64,000 nt of DNA, from assembly GCF_034387475.1 (NCBI RefSeq), contig NZ_JAXCIL010000002.1, forward strand, positions 1,178,001 through 1,242,000. The letters are read 5' to 3'. The DNA comes from Pseudomonas sp. Teo4. Its GTDB lineage: Bacteria; Pseudomonadota; Gammaproteobacteria; Pseudomonadales; Pseudomonadaceae. The translations under genes were made by a program, and so were the position numbers. The number at the start of each line of letters is the position of its first letter. The stretch's first letter is position 1. The notes below the pieces were generated by a model, which saw only the letters and a program-made list of their open reading frames with translations, ran no database searches and was not told where the DNA came from. Below, piece after piece: positions 1 through 8,067 of this stretch.

Positions 1-771
1 GACGCGGTGCTCGCCGATGAAGAGGCCCGTCGCCACTGGTTCATCAAGTTCGCCAGAAACCAGGCCTTGGCCGATGATCAGGATATCCTGCGGGCCGAGT
101 ATCTGTATTACAGGGCGTTGCAGCAGCTTGGCATCGAGACAGTGGCCAGTGAACACATGGCGCTGGAAGAGGGAATCAAGCCCAGCCTCTGGGTGGAACG
201 CTTCGACCGCCAGGTTGGCGCTCAGGGGGTACAGCGCTTTGCCGTGGAATCGATGTATTCCTTGTGTGGTGTCACCGAACCCGGTAGCCGGATGATGCAT
301 CTGGAAGTGATCGAGACGCTCGTCGGTTTGTGGAAGACGGTCGGGCAGGGTAGAGAGGTTCCTGATCTGATTGCTGACTACCTGCGGCGCGACCTAATCA
401 ACAAGATCCTGGGTAACGCCGATAACCATGGGCGTAATACAGCGATCATTCGCACCCGTGACAAGGTGCGTCTCGCACCGATTTACGACCTGGCGCCGAT
501 GGTGATGGATCAGGAAGGGATAACCAGAACGACGAAGTGGCCCGCCTCAATCGAAAGAGCAGGCGAAATCGACTGGCGGGCAGTCTGTGTTGCGTTAGCT
601 GAGTTCATCGATCCGGACGAGGCTTACCAGCGTTTGCGGCAGGAAGCCCGGAACCTGTTGGCATTGCCGGATATCCTGTCCGGCCTTGGGCTACCTGAGG
701 CAGTGATGAATCACCCGGCGATCGCGCTGGGCAAGCTTGAACGCCGGATGGCGGAATGGGGGTTGGCATGA
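1..771 (+). CDS. HipA-family Ser/Thr kinase toxin, 5' end outside window
   Basis: C-terminal part of a HipA-type kinase, the toxin of type II toxin-antitoxin pairs. HipA of E. coli phosphorylates glutamyl-tRNA synthetase; the target here is unknown. The frame is open from base 1, so the GTG at 7 is probably internal and about 256 of roughly 400-440 residues are visible. Family features seen are LWVERFDR, the catalytic-loop-like GNADNHGRN and the metal-site-like LAPIYDLAPM, so the kinase core appears intact. The stop overlaps the next ATG by 4 bp (ATGA), indicating translational coupling to the HTH gene. The missing 5' part is a window-edge effect, not evidence of a pseudogene. Confidence 0.88.
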   Translation, partial: DAVLADEEARRHWFIKFARNQALADDQDILRAEYLYYRALQQLGIETVASEHMALEEGIKPSLWVERFDRQVGAQGVQRFAVESMYSLCGVTEPGSRMMHLEVIETLVGLWKTVGQGREVPDLIADYLRRDLINKILGNADNHGRNTAIIRTRDKVRLAPIYDLAPMVMDQEGITRTTKWPASIERAGEIDWRAVCVALAEFIDPDEAYQRLRQEARNLLALPDILSGLGLPEAVMNHPAIALGKLERRMAEWGLA

Positions 772-1046
772 CGGTTTCCATCGATGCCCGAGGTCTGATG
801 ATCGATGGCGTGCGTGAAGGCATTGCCGACGGAACAATCGAGTTGGGTGCTGGTGTTCGCCGCCTGCGCGTGGAGGTTGCAAAGATGCAGCAGACCCAGT
901 TTGCGCGGATGTGCAAGATTTCCGTGCGAACGCTGATTCAGATCGAACAGGGGGACAGTAACCCCACGCTCAAGTCGTTGAACGCGGTATTCAAACCATT
1001 CGGTTTGCAGATGGGTGTCGTCAAGCGCGCGAGCCAGATCAGATAG
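768..1046 (+). CDS. XRE/HTH antitoxin-like protein (HipB-like)
   Basis: Small helix-turn-helix protein of 92 residues. The HTH (about residues 46-75) has the XRE pattern QTQFARMCKIS-RTLIQIEQGDSNPTLKSLNAV. It likely neutralises the upstream HipA kinase and represses the operon. I chose the ATG at 768, which overlaps the kinase stop as ATGA with a G-rich stretch just upstream; another ATG lies in frame at 756. In classical hipBA the HTH gene comes first; here it is second. The assignment as antitoxin rests on the HTH plus the tight linkage, not on direct HipB similarity. Confidence 0.8.
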   Translation: MTVSIDARGLMIDGVREGIADGTIELGAGVRRLRVEVAKMQQTQFARMCKISVRTLIQIEQGDSNPTLKSLNAVFKPFGLQMGVVKRASQIR

Positions 1047-1096
1047 TTTCTCTTACACCGACCGCGGGCCTGCCAGCCCGTGATCGGTCATGGATA

Positions 1097-1768
1097 TTAA
1101 CCTCTGCGGCATGCTTCCAAGGTCTGAACCTGTCCTTCAGGTCGCTGGTTGTCTTCGCTCAACCACCGCTCGAACCCGGCAGCCACCTGTGGCCACTCAT
1201 CATCGGTAATCGAGTACCAAGCCGTGTCCCGGTTGTGGTCCTTCACCACCAGGTGCTTGCGGAACACCCCTTCGAACTGGAATCCGAACCGCTCCGCTGC
1301 GCGCTTGGAGCGGGCGTTGGCGTTGTTGCATTTCCACTCCAGGCGGCGGTTGCCCAGCTCGAAGCCGAGTTTGCCTAGCAGATACACCGCTTCGGTGCCC
1401 TTTGGCGTGCGCTGCATGGCGGCGCCGAAGGCGATGTGGCCAATTTCGATGCGGCCATGGTCGGGCACGATCGACATCAGGCTGAGAATGCCTTGGGCCT
1501 GGCCGGAGCGGCGGTCGATGACGGTGTAGAAGAACGGGTCGCGGCCTGCTGCGTTACCCTCCAGCCAGCGGTCGAAGGCGCTGCGTTCGCTGAAGGGCCC
1601 ATAAGGCAGGTAGTCCCACAACACCGGGTCCGAGCCCGGCCCTTGCAGCACCTCCCACAGGTCGTCGCCATGTCGGGCCGGGTCGAGCTTTTCCAGGCGG
1701 ATGAAACGGCCGTCGATGGGCTCGGCCGTTGGGGTTGCGGCGGGTTTCCAGTTCAATGCGTCGGTCAT
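1097..1768 (-). CDS. GNAT acetyltransferase, RimJ/RimL-like
   Basis: Predicted N-acetyltransferase of 223 residues in the RimJ/RimL-type GNAT branch, using acetyl-CoA to acetylate an amine or protein N-terminus. Seen are an N-terminal RLEKLDP strand, IEIGHIAFGAAMQRTPKGTEAVYLL in the acetyl-CoA loop area, and the typical RLEWKCNNANARSKRAAERFGFQFEGVFRKH segment. The start at 1768 (MTDALNW) is preferred over a longer form reaching into the upstream gene. It lies 7 nt after the upstream GNAT stop, so both are probably one operon with the PaiB-like gene. Substrate unknown. Confidence 0.85.
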   Translation of the reverse strand: MTDALNWKPAATPTAEPIDGRFIRLEKLDPARHGDDLWEVLQGPGSDPVLWDYLPYGPFSERSAFDRWLEGNAAGRDPFFYTVIDRRSGQAQGILSLMSIVPDHGRIEIGHIAFGAAMQRTPKGTEAVYLLGKLGFELGNRRLEWKCNNANARSKRAAERFGFQFEGVFRKHLVVKDHNRDTAWYSITDDEWPQVAAGFERWLSEDNQRPEGQVQTLEACRRG

Positions 1769-1775
1769 GGTCGGC

Positions 1776-2222
1776 TTACAACCCTTTGCGGAATTGGATG
1801 AAGCCCGGGCGCTCGGCAACCTGCTGATACAGGCTGATGGCGGTGGCGTTGGTTTCGTGGGTCAGCCAGTGCACCTTGATGCAGCCTGCTGCCTTGGCCG
1901 TGGCATACACGTGTTCGATCAGCTGGCGGCCGATGCCCAGGCCGCGCTGGTTGCTGTCCACGTACAGGTCCTGCAGGTAGCAGGAGTTCTCGATGCTCCA
2001 GTTGGAACGATGATAGATCCAGTTGACCATCCCGACCGCCTTGCCATCGACCCAGGCCAGCGCCGAGTGGGTAGGCTCGCTTGGGTCGAGCAGGCGCTGC
2101 CAGGTGCTGGCGCTGACCGCTTCGGGCAATTCGGTTTCATAGAAGCGCAGATAGGCCTGCCACAAGGCGAGCCAGGCAGAATGGTCACTGGCGCTGACGG
2201 GGCGCAGGGTAACGCTGGTCAT
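1776..2222 (-). CDS. GNAT acetyltransferase
   Basis: Compact GNAT-fold N-acetyltransferase of 148 residues. The region LYVDSNQRGLGIGRQLIEHV is the pyrophosphate-binding motif A of the family (R/Q-x-x-G-x-G/A), followed by a C-terminal HETNATAISLYQQV segment. The start MTSVTLRP at 2222 has a good GGAAAAG ribosome site; longer upstream extension would overlap the PaiB-like gene. It is the middle gene of a three-gene minus-strand group downstream of a divergent MocR regulator. The acceptor substrate is unknown, though polyamine, amino acid or antibiotic amines are typical. Confidence 0.87.
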   Translation of the reverse strand: MTSVTLRPVSASDHSAWLALWQAYLRFYETELPEAVSASTWQRLLDPSEPTHSALAWVDGKAVGMVNWIYHRSNWSIENSCYLQDLYVDSNQRGLGIGRQLIEHVYATAKAAGCIKVHWLTHETNATAISLYQQVAERPGFIQFRKGL

Positions 2223-2233
2223 GGGCTTTTCCT

Positions 2234-2863
2234 TCAGAGTTGGCGCATGTGCGCCGCGAGTTGGTTGTCCAGGTAATCGGTGCTGTTGCCAAGGCCTTCG
2301 CGCACGCCAGCGATATCCTCGGCCGAGCGGTTCTGACTGAGCTTTCGCGCACCCTGCAGGCGGGCGATGGGCATACGGATGCCAACGATGGCGCGGAGCA
2401 TGCCTTCGAGGTAGTCGGCGGGGGCCTCGGCCACCTTCCAGGGCTCGCTGCGGCCCTGTTCGTGACGGTTGGTCAGGCGAGTGACGATGTCCAGCAGAGG
2501 TGCGGCGTCGTGGATGACCTCGACTGCGCCATAAGCATGCACTGCCAGGTAATTCCAGGTCGGCACCACCTTGGGGTTGTCGGCCTTGCTGGGGTAGTAG
2601 CTTGGGCTGACATAGGCATCGGCCCCCGGGAACACCAGCAGTGCCTCGCCGCCTTGCTCCAAGTCCTGCCATTGGCGATTGGCCCGGGCAAGATGGGCAT
2701 AGACCGTGCCGAACTCGCCTTCACCGCGTTCAATGAGCACGGGCAGATGCGTGGCCAGCATGCCGTGCTCGCCATGGCTGACCAGCAAGGCCAGGCGTGT
2801 GTCGAGCATATGCTGGTGCAGGCGATCGAGGTCGTGTTCCTGATGGGGCTTGCTGTTGTACAT
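2234..2863 (-). CDS. FMN-binding PaiB-family protein
   Basis: 209-residue protein of the PaiB/FMN-binding split-barrel family (often called FMN-binding negative transcriptional regulator). Family hallmarks are the N-terminal MYNSKPHQEHD, ATHLPVLIER, the FPGADAYVSPSYYPSK segment, the VPTWNYLAVHAYG segment and C-terminal MLRAIVGIRMPI. In Bacillus the paiAB genes pair a PaiB protein with an acetyltransferase, and here two GNAT genes follow directly, which fits that association. The start at 2863 has an AAGGA site. Actual DNA binding has not been shown for most members, so a flavin-dependent role is equally possible. Confidence 0.88.
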   Translation of the reverse strand: MYNSKPHQEHDLDRLHQHMLDTRLALLVSHGEHGMLATHLPVLIERGEGEFGTVYAHLARANRQWQDLEQGGEALLVFPGADAYVSPSYYPSKADNPKVVPTWNYLAVHAYGAVEVIHDAAPLLDIVTRLTNRHEQGRSEPWKVAEAPADYLEGMLRAIVGIRMPIARLQGARKLSQNRSAEDIAGVREGLGNSTDYLDNQLAAHMRQL

Positions 2864-2952
2864 GGCAGGTTCCTTGTCGAATGGCTCCATCCTAGGCAGG
2901 CTATTGGTTCTGAGTAAGAGCCATTAGCAGCTGATTTCATAGGTCCAATACC

Positions 2953-4491
2953 ATGAGCGAGCGTCCCCTCGTATTGCCTTTCGACCCAACCGGCATCGTC
3001 CTCGACCGACGCCGTGGGCTTAGCCAGCAGCTTTATCAAGCACTGCGGGCAAGGGTGCTCGATGGGCGGTTGAGCAGTGGCACGCGCCTGCCAGCGACTC
3101 GAGACCTGGCGGCCATGCTGGCGCTTTCGCGCAACAGCGTGGTGCGTGCCTATGACCAGTTGTATGCCGAGGGCTACATCGAAAGCCGGGTAGGGGATGG
3201 CACCTATGTGAGCCGGCTGCCGAAACTATCCACACAACTATCCACAGGGTTATCCCTGGGTTTATCAACAGGGTTATCCACATTTTCATCAGAAAATACT
3301 GAGGATTTATCCAGCGACGAGCGCTCCAGCGAGCCGCTTGAGCGTCTGAAAAATAACCATTTGCCACCTCCAAGAAGTGGCGCTCCGCGTGCATTTCGGG
3401 TGGGTATTCCGGCCTTCGACCTTTTCCCGTTTGACGTGTGGGCCAAGCTGCAAGCGGGTTTCTGGCGCAATCCAGACCCGGCCCGGCTCGGTTACGGGGA
3501 CCCGGCCGGCGAACCAGTTCTGCGGGAGCTGGTGGCGGCCTATATGCGTCGTTCCCGAGGGCTTTCGTGTACGGCTGAACAAATTGTGATCACCAGTGGT
3601 GCGCAGCAGGCCATTAGCCTTTGTGCACAGTTGCTGTTGCATCCCGGCGACGGAGTGGCTGTGGAAAACCCCGGTTACCGGGCTGCAGGTCATGCCTTCG
3701 CCGTGGCAGGAGGGAAGGTGATTGGGGTTGCGGTGGATGAAGAGGGCTTGGATTGCCAGCAGTTGGGGCAGTTGGCGGATTGCCGGTTGGTCTACGTGAC
3801 GCCAGCTCACCAATACCCCACAGGTGTGACCATGAGCCTGGCGCGGCGGCTGGCCTTGCTGGCCTGGGCTGAACGCAACGATGGCTGGATCATCGAAGAC
3901 GACTATGACGGTGAGTACCGCTACAGCGGTGCACCGTTGGCCCCCTTGGCGGCCCTCGATAAGCAGGGGCGGGTGCTGTATGTCGGCACCTTCGGCAAGA
4001 TTGCATTTCCGGCCTTGCGACTGGGTTACCTGGTATTGCCCACGCGGCTGGTGGAAGCCTTCAGTCAGGGGCGCGCGTTGGCGGTTCGTCACTCGGAAGT
4101 GGGAACGCAGTGCGTGATGGCTGAGTTCATGGCCCAAGGGCATTTCCAGCGGCATATCCGGCGGATGCGGCGGGCGGCGTTGAGCCGGCGCAATGTGCTG
4201 AAGGCGGGGTGGCCTGTGGGTATTCCAGGTCTGGGCTCAATGCCGGAAGTGGCTGCCGGGCTGCACGTCAAGGTGGATGTGGATAACTATGCGCGGGAGC
4301 AGGAGTTGGTGGCCAGGGCTGAGGTGGTGGGGGTTGAGGTCAATCCGTTGAGCAGTTACTGGCTGGAGGACAGCGAGGTGCCTGTGGATAAGCGAGCGGG
4401 GTTGGTGCTGGGGTTTGCGGCGGTGCCGGAGGGGGAGATTGCCGAGGCGCTGATGCGGTTGCGCAAGGCTTGGCGGCCTGTTCGCGGGTGA
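2953..4491 (+). CDS. MocR-family GntR regulator with aminotransferase-like domain
   Basis: 512-residue MocR/PdxR-type regulator. Residues about 15-85 form a GntR winged helix (LSQQLYQALRARVLDG, LPATRDLAAMLALSRNSVVRAYDQL). Residues about 90-140 are a flexible linker with the unusual LSTG-type repeats. The rest is a fold-type I aminotransferase-like domain with IIEDDYDGEYRY and the likely PLP lysine K349 in YVGTFGKIAFPALRLGY. Such proteins use bound PLP to sense a small ligand. It is divergent from the PaiB-like/GNAT group over an 89-bp gap and probably controls it. Its stop codon lies inside the left arm of a REP element. Three perfect DnaA boxes and a 12-bp repeat lie within the gene. Confidence 0.92.
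   Translation: MSERPLVLPFDPTGIVLDRRRGLSQQLYQALRARVLDGRLSSGTRLPATRDLAAMLALSRNSVVRAYDQLYAEGYIESRVGDGTYVSRLPKLSTQLSTGLSLGLSTGLSTFSSENTEDLSSDERSSEPLERLKNNHLPPPRSGAPRAFRVGIPAFDLFPFDVWAKLQAGFWRNPDPARLGYGDPAGEPVLRELVAAYMRRSRGLSCTAEQIVITSGAQQAISLCAQLLLHPGDGVAVENPGYRAAGHAFAVAGGKVIGVAVDEEGLDCQQLGQLADCRLVYVTPAHQYPTGVTMSLARRLALLAWAERNDGWIIEDDYDGEYRYSGAPLAPLAALDKQGRVLYVGTFGKIAFPALRLGYLVLPTRLVEAFSQGRALAVRHSEVGTQCVMAEFMAQGHFQRHIRRMRRAALSRRNVLKAGWPVGIPGLGSMPEVAAGLHVKVDVDNYAREQELVARAEVVGVEVNPLSSYWLEDSEVPVDKRAGLVLGFAAVPEGEIAEALMRLRKAWRPVRG
3226..3285 (+). repeat. 12-bp tandem repeat of DnaA-box-like 9-mers
   Basis: Five direct 12-bp units begin at 3226, 3238, 3250, 3262 and 3274. Their first nine bases are CTATCCACA, CTATCCACA, TTATCCCTG, TTATCAACA and TTATCCACA. 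The last is a perfect match to the DnaA box consensus TTATNCACA, three others differ by one base and the third is degenerate. A sixth related 9-mer, TTATCCAGC, lies out of register at 3307. The repeat is in frame and encodes LST(Q/G)-type units of the MocR linker, using the leucine codons CTA and TTA, which are rare in Pseudomonas. Repeat, spacing and codons are seen directly; DnaA binding is inferred. Confidence 0.85.
4278..4286 (-). promoter_or_regulatory. Perfect DnaA box (TTATCCACA on minus strand)
   Basis: TGTGGATAA on the plus strand is the exact complement of the DnaA box TTATCCACA. It lies within the aminotransferase-like domain of the MocR gene, about 1 kb from the 12-bp array and in opposite orientation. 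Function is inferred from the consensus only. Confidence 0.5.
4383..4391 (-). promoter_or_regulatory. Second perfect DnaA box on minus strand
   Basis: Another exact TGTGGATAA, 105 bp after the first inverted box and still within the MocR gene (P-V-D-K codons). With the box at 3274 this makes three perfect matches in a 1.5-kb gene of a GC-rich genome. Function is inferred. Confidence 0.5.
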
Positions 4492-4543
4492 ACCCGCTCC
4501 CACAGAACTGTACAAATCCTGTGGGAGCGGGTTCACCCGCGAA
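4481..4543. repeat. REP inverted pair, GCGGGTTCACCCGC type
   Basis: Two perfect 25-bp inverted arms (4481-4505 and 4519-4543) separated by 13 bp, each ending in the CTCCCACAG/CTGTGGGAG common part of Pseudomonas REPs. The left arm overlaps the last codons of the MocR gene and supplies its TGA stop. It sits between convergent genes, so it may stabilise or terminate both transcripts. Confidence 0.9.
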
Positions 4544-4552
4544 GCATCCAAC

Positions 4553-5655
4553 TCAGGTCCCGGACTTGATCCGTGTCCAGGCCCGCGTCCGTGCCCGTTC
4601 CGCATCCCGTGGCAGCGGTTTGAGGGTATACAGCTTGGCCATCGCCTCAGCCGTCGGATACAGGTTGGGGTTGTTGCGAATTGCCGGGCTGACTTTCTCG
4701 GTCGCGTCCTTGTTCGGGTTCGGATACCCGACAAAGTCACTGATCGGTGCAATCACCTCTGGGCGCAGCAGGTAATTGATGAACGTGTGGGCATCTTCCG
4801 GGTTGGCCGCATTTTTCGGTATCGCCAGCATGTCGAACCAGATCGGCGCACCTTCCTTCGGCAGGCGCATGTCGACCACCACCCCGTTCTTGGCATCGCG
4901 AGCACGGTTGGCGGCCTGGGAGAAGCTGCCCGAATAACCCACCGCTACGCAGATGTCGCCGTTGGCGATATCCGCCATGTACTTCGAGGAATGGAAGTAG
5001 GTGATGTGCGGGCGGATCTTCAGCAGCAATGCTTCTGCTTTCTTGTAGTCGTCAGGCTTGCCGCTGTTGGGGTCCAGGCCCAGGTACTGCAAGGCCAGGG
5101 GCAGAATCTCCGACGGCGAATCGAGCAGCGCAACGCCACACTGCTTGAGCTTGGCGATGTTCTCTTCCTTGAAGATCAGGTCCCAGCTGTCGACAGGGGC
5201 GTTGTCGCCCAGCGCTGCCTTGACCTTGTCCGGGTTGAAGCCGATCAGGACAGTGCCGTACATGTAGGGCACGGCAAACTTGTTGCCAGGGTCGTTGGCC
5301 TCGATCAGTTTCATCAGGGCCGGGTCCAGGTGTTGCCAGTTCGGCAGCTTGGCGCGATCCAGCGGCTGGAACACACCGGCCTCGATCTGCTTGGCCAGGA
5401 ACACGTTGGACGGCACCACCACGTCATAGCCGGAGTTACCGGTCAGCAACTTGGCTTCCAGCGCCTCGTTGGTGTCGAAGATGTCGTAGATCAGTTTTAC
5501 GCCACTGTCCTTCTGAAAGTCGGTCAAGGTCTGCGGCGTGATGTAATCGAACCAGTTGTATACGCGCAGGGTCCGCTGTTCGGCCTGGGCGTGGAGGGCG
5601 CCGGTGAACAGCGTGGTGGCGATGAGCGGGGCGAGCAGACGCTTGAGTCGAACCA

Positions 5656-5656
<1 letters not shown>
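4553..5656 (-). CDS. Polyamine ABC transporter periplasmic binding protein (PotF/SpuD-like)
   Basis: 367-residue periplasmic binding protein of the PotD/PotF family, which captures putrescine or spermidine for an ABC importer. A signal peptide is clear ([22 protein letters not shown], cleavage near residue 25). The mature start [15 protein letters not shown] is the family signature, followed by [18 protein letters not shown] and [16 protein letters not shown]. It overlaps by 1 nt the stop of the upstream acetylpolyamine amidohydrolase gene and has an AGGAG site. No permease or ATPase genes adjoin it, so it must feed a transporter encoded elsewhere. The exact polyamine, or an acetylated form, cannot be read from sequence. 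Confidence 0.92.
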
Positions 5657-6699
<1,043 letters not shown>

Positions 6700-6802
6700 T
6701 GTTGTTCTCCGGTTTTACTGGCGTGGGCCCATTGTCACGGGCAGGCCTTGAGTGGAGAACGACGCAAACGGCCAAAAGGGGATAGATGTGGCCAAGCTCG
6801 GT

Positions 6803-6896
6803 GGCCCTATCGCCGGCAAGCCGGCTCCCACATGGACCGTGCAGACCTTGAGAACACTGCAGAACCTGTGGGAGCCGGCTTGCCGGCGATGGGGCC
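6803..6896. repeat. REP inverted pair, GCCGGCAAGCCGGC type
   Basis: Arms at 6803-6832 and 6867-6896 are complementary over almost 30 bp and carry the ATCGCCGGC...GCTCCCACA element. It lies between the AraC-type gene and the amidohydrolase gene on the same strand and may form an mRNA-protecting hairpin. Confidence 0.88.
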
Positions 6897-6903
6897 ATGC
6901 GGC

Positions 6904-7896
6904 TCAGCCGCGATAGTGGCTGGGCGCCACGCCGCTCCAGCGCTGGAACGCATGCCGGAAGCTCGCCGTTTCGCTGAAGCCCAGGGTTTCGGCAATGCGG
7001 TAGATCGGCATCTGCTCATCAGCGAGCAACTGCTTGGCCCGTTCGAAGCGCAGTTCATCCAGCAACTGCTGATAACTGCTGCCCATTGCCTGCAGGTGCC
7101 GGCGCAGGGTGCGCGACGAACAGTTCATCTGCCGCGCAAGCCCGTCCAGGCCAGGTGCTGCGTCCAGCTGTTGCAGCAGCAATTGGCGGATGCGCCCGAG
7201 CCAGGCCTGGCGACCGGTGAACTCCAGGTTCAGGCGGCGGCAGCGTTCACTCATCGCTTTATGGGTAATAGGGTCGGCCAGCGGCAGCGGTGTGTCGAGC
7301 CAGCGGCGTTCGAAGGCAAAGGCATTGTCCTCGGCGTCGAAGCCCAGAGGGCACTGGAATGCACCGGCATAGAGCGTGTGGTAGCCAGGTCGGCTGTGCT
7401 CGAAGCGGGCGCCGAGCAAGGGCAGTGTGCGGCCCAGCAGGTCGTCGCAGATGACTTTCAGCGACACCAGGCAGAATTCGGCATTGAAGGCTGCAAGGGC
7501 CGGGCTGTCGCGGTATTCGCTGGCACTGAACCAGACACGTTGCCCATCGTCCACCAGACGCAGCTGGAAGACTGTTCCCAGCAGTGCCGGATACTGCAGC
7601 GCCAAACGCAGGGCGTCACCCAAAGTGGCACTGGAGAGCAAGGCGTAACCGAGCATGCCGTAGCACGACACATGCATGCGCCGGCCCAGCTCCAGGCCAA
7701 TGTCCTCGCGCCGGGCCACGGCATTGGCGCACACCTGCAGCTCCTGCTGGGTGGTGATGCGCGCATCGGCATGCCCCAGGTCTGCTGGGCCTATGCCACT
7801 GCCGGCCAGCAGCGACGCAGCCTCGCAACCGTCTTCCTGGAAGAGGTTGAGGATCAGCGAAACCGCGTTGAGGGTGGTCAGGTGACTGTGCAGCAT
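6904..7896 (-). CDS. AraC-family transcriptional regulator (OruR/ArgR-like layout)
   Basis: 330-residue AraC/XylS regulator. The N-terminal two thirds form the arabinose_bd-type domain common in Pseudomonas regulators (RRMHVSCYGMLGYALLSSATLGDALRLALQY). The C-terminal about 90 residues carry the double HTH, with GLDGLARQMNCSSRTLRRHLQAMGSSYQQLLDELR and IAETLGFSETASFRHAFQRWSGVAPSHYR. I took the start MLHSHLTTL at 7896; a start at 7980 would run into the aspA terminator. The ribosome site is weak. It is transcribed toward the polyamine genes across a REP pair, so it could act on them, but no direct evidence links them. Confidence 0.88.
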   Translation of the reverse strand: MLHSHLTTLNAVSLILNLFQEDGCEAASLLAGSGIGPADLGHADARITTQQELQVCANAVARREDIGLELGRRMHVSCYGMLGYALLSSATLGDALRLALQYPALLGTVFQLRLVDDGQRVWFSASEYRDSPALAAFNAEFCLVSLKVICDDLLGRTLPLLGARFEHSRPGYHTLYAGAFQCPLGFDAEDNAFAFERRWLDTPLPLADPITHKAMSERCRRLNLEFTGRQAWLGRIRQLLLQQLDAAPGLDGLARQMNCSSRTLRRHLQAMGSSYQQLLDELRFERAKQLLADEQMPIYRIAETLGFSETASFRHAFQRWSGVAPSHYRG

Positions 7897-7976
7897 GCTC
7901 GGTATCCCGTCGGGCTGGGATGCATTATGGAGCAAGTTGTGTGCCGGTAGAGGATCTGGGGTCGCGCAAATTGAAG

Positions 7977-8013
7977 ACAAAAAAAGGGCCCTAAGCGTGC
8001 GCTAGGGCCCTGG
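7977..8013 (-). terminator. Rho-independent terminator of aspA
   Basis: On the minus strand a hairpin with AGGGCCCT arms and an AGCG/CGCT upper stem is followed by seven T residues. It lies about 55 nt after the aspA stop codon. Confidence 0.9.
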
Positions 8014-8067
8014 AAAGGTTGAGAGGTGTCTAGTCCCTCGACCTGGTGAGACGTTTCAAGCGGTCGG

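Noticed and set aside
1..771. Kinase gene as a truncated pseudogene
   Set aside because: The frame is open through the first base and the missing part is outside the window.
3226..3285. Interpreting the 12-bp array as a CRISPR array or mobile-element terminus
   Set aside because: Units are contiguous without spacers and in frame within a gene.
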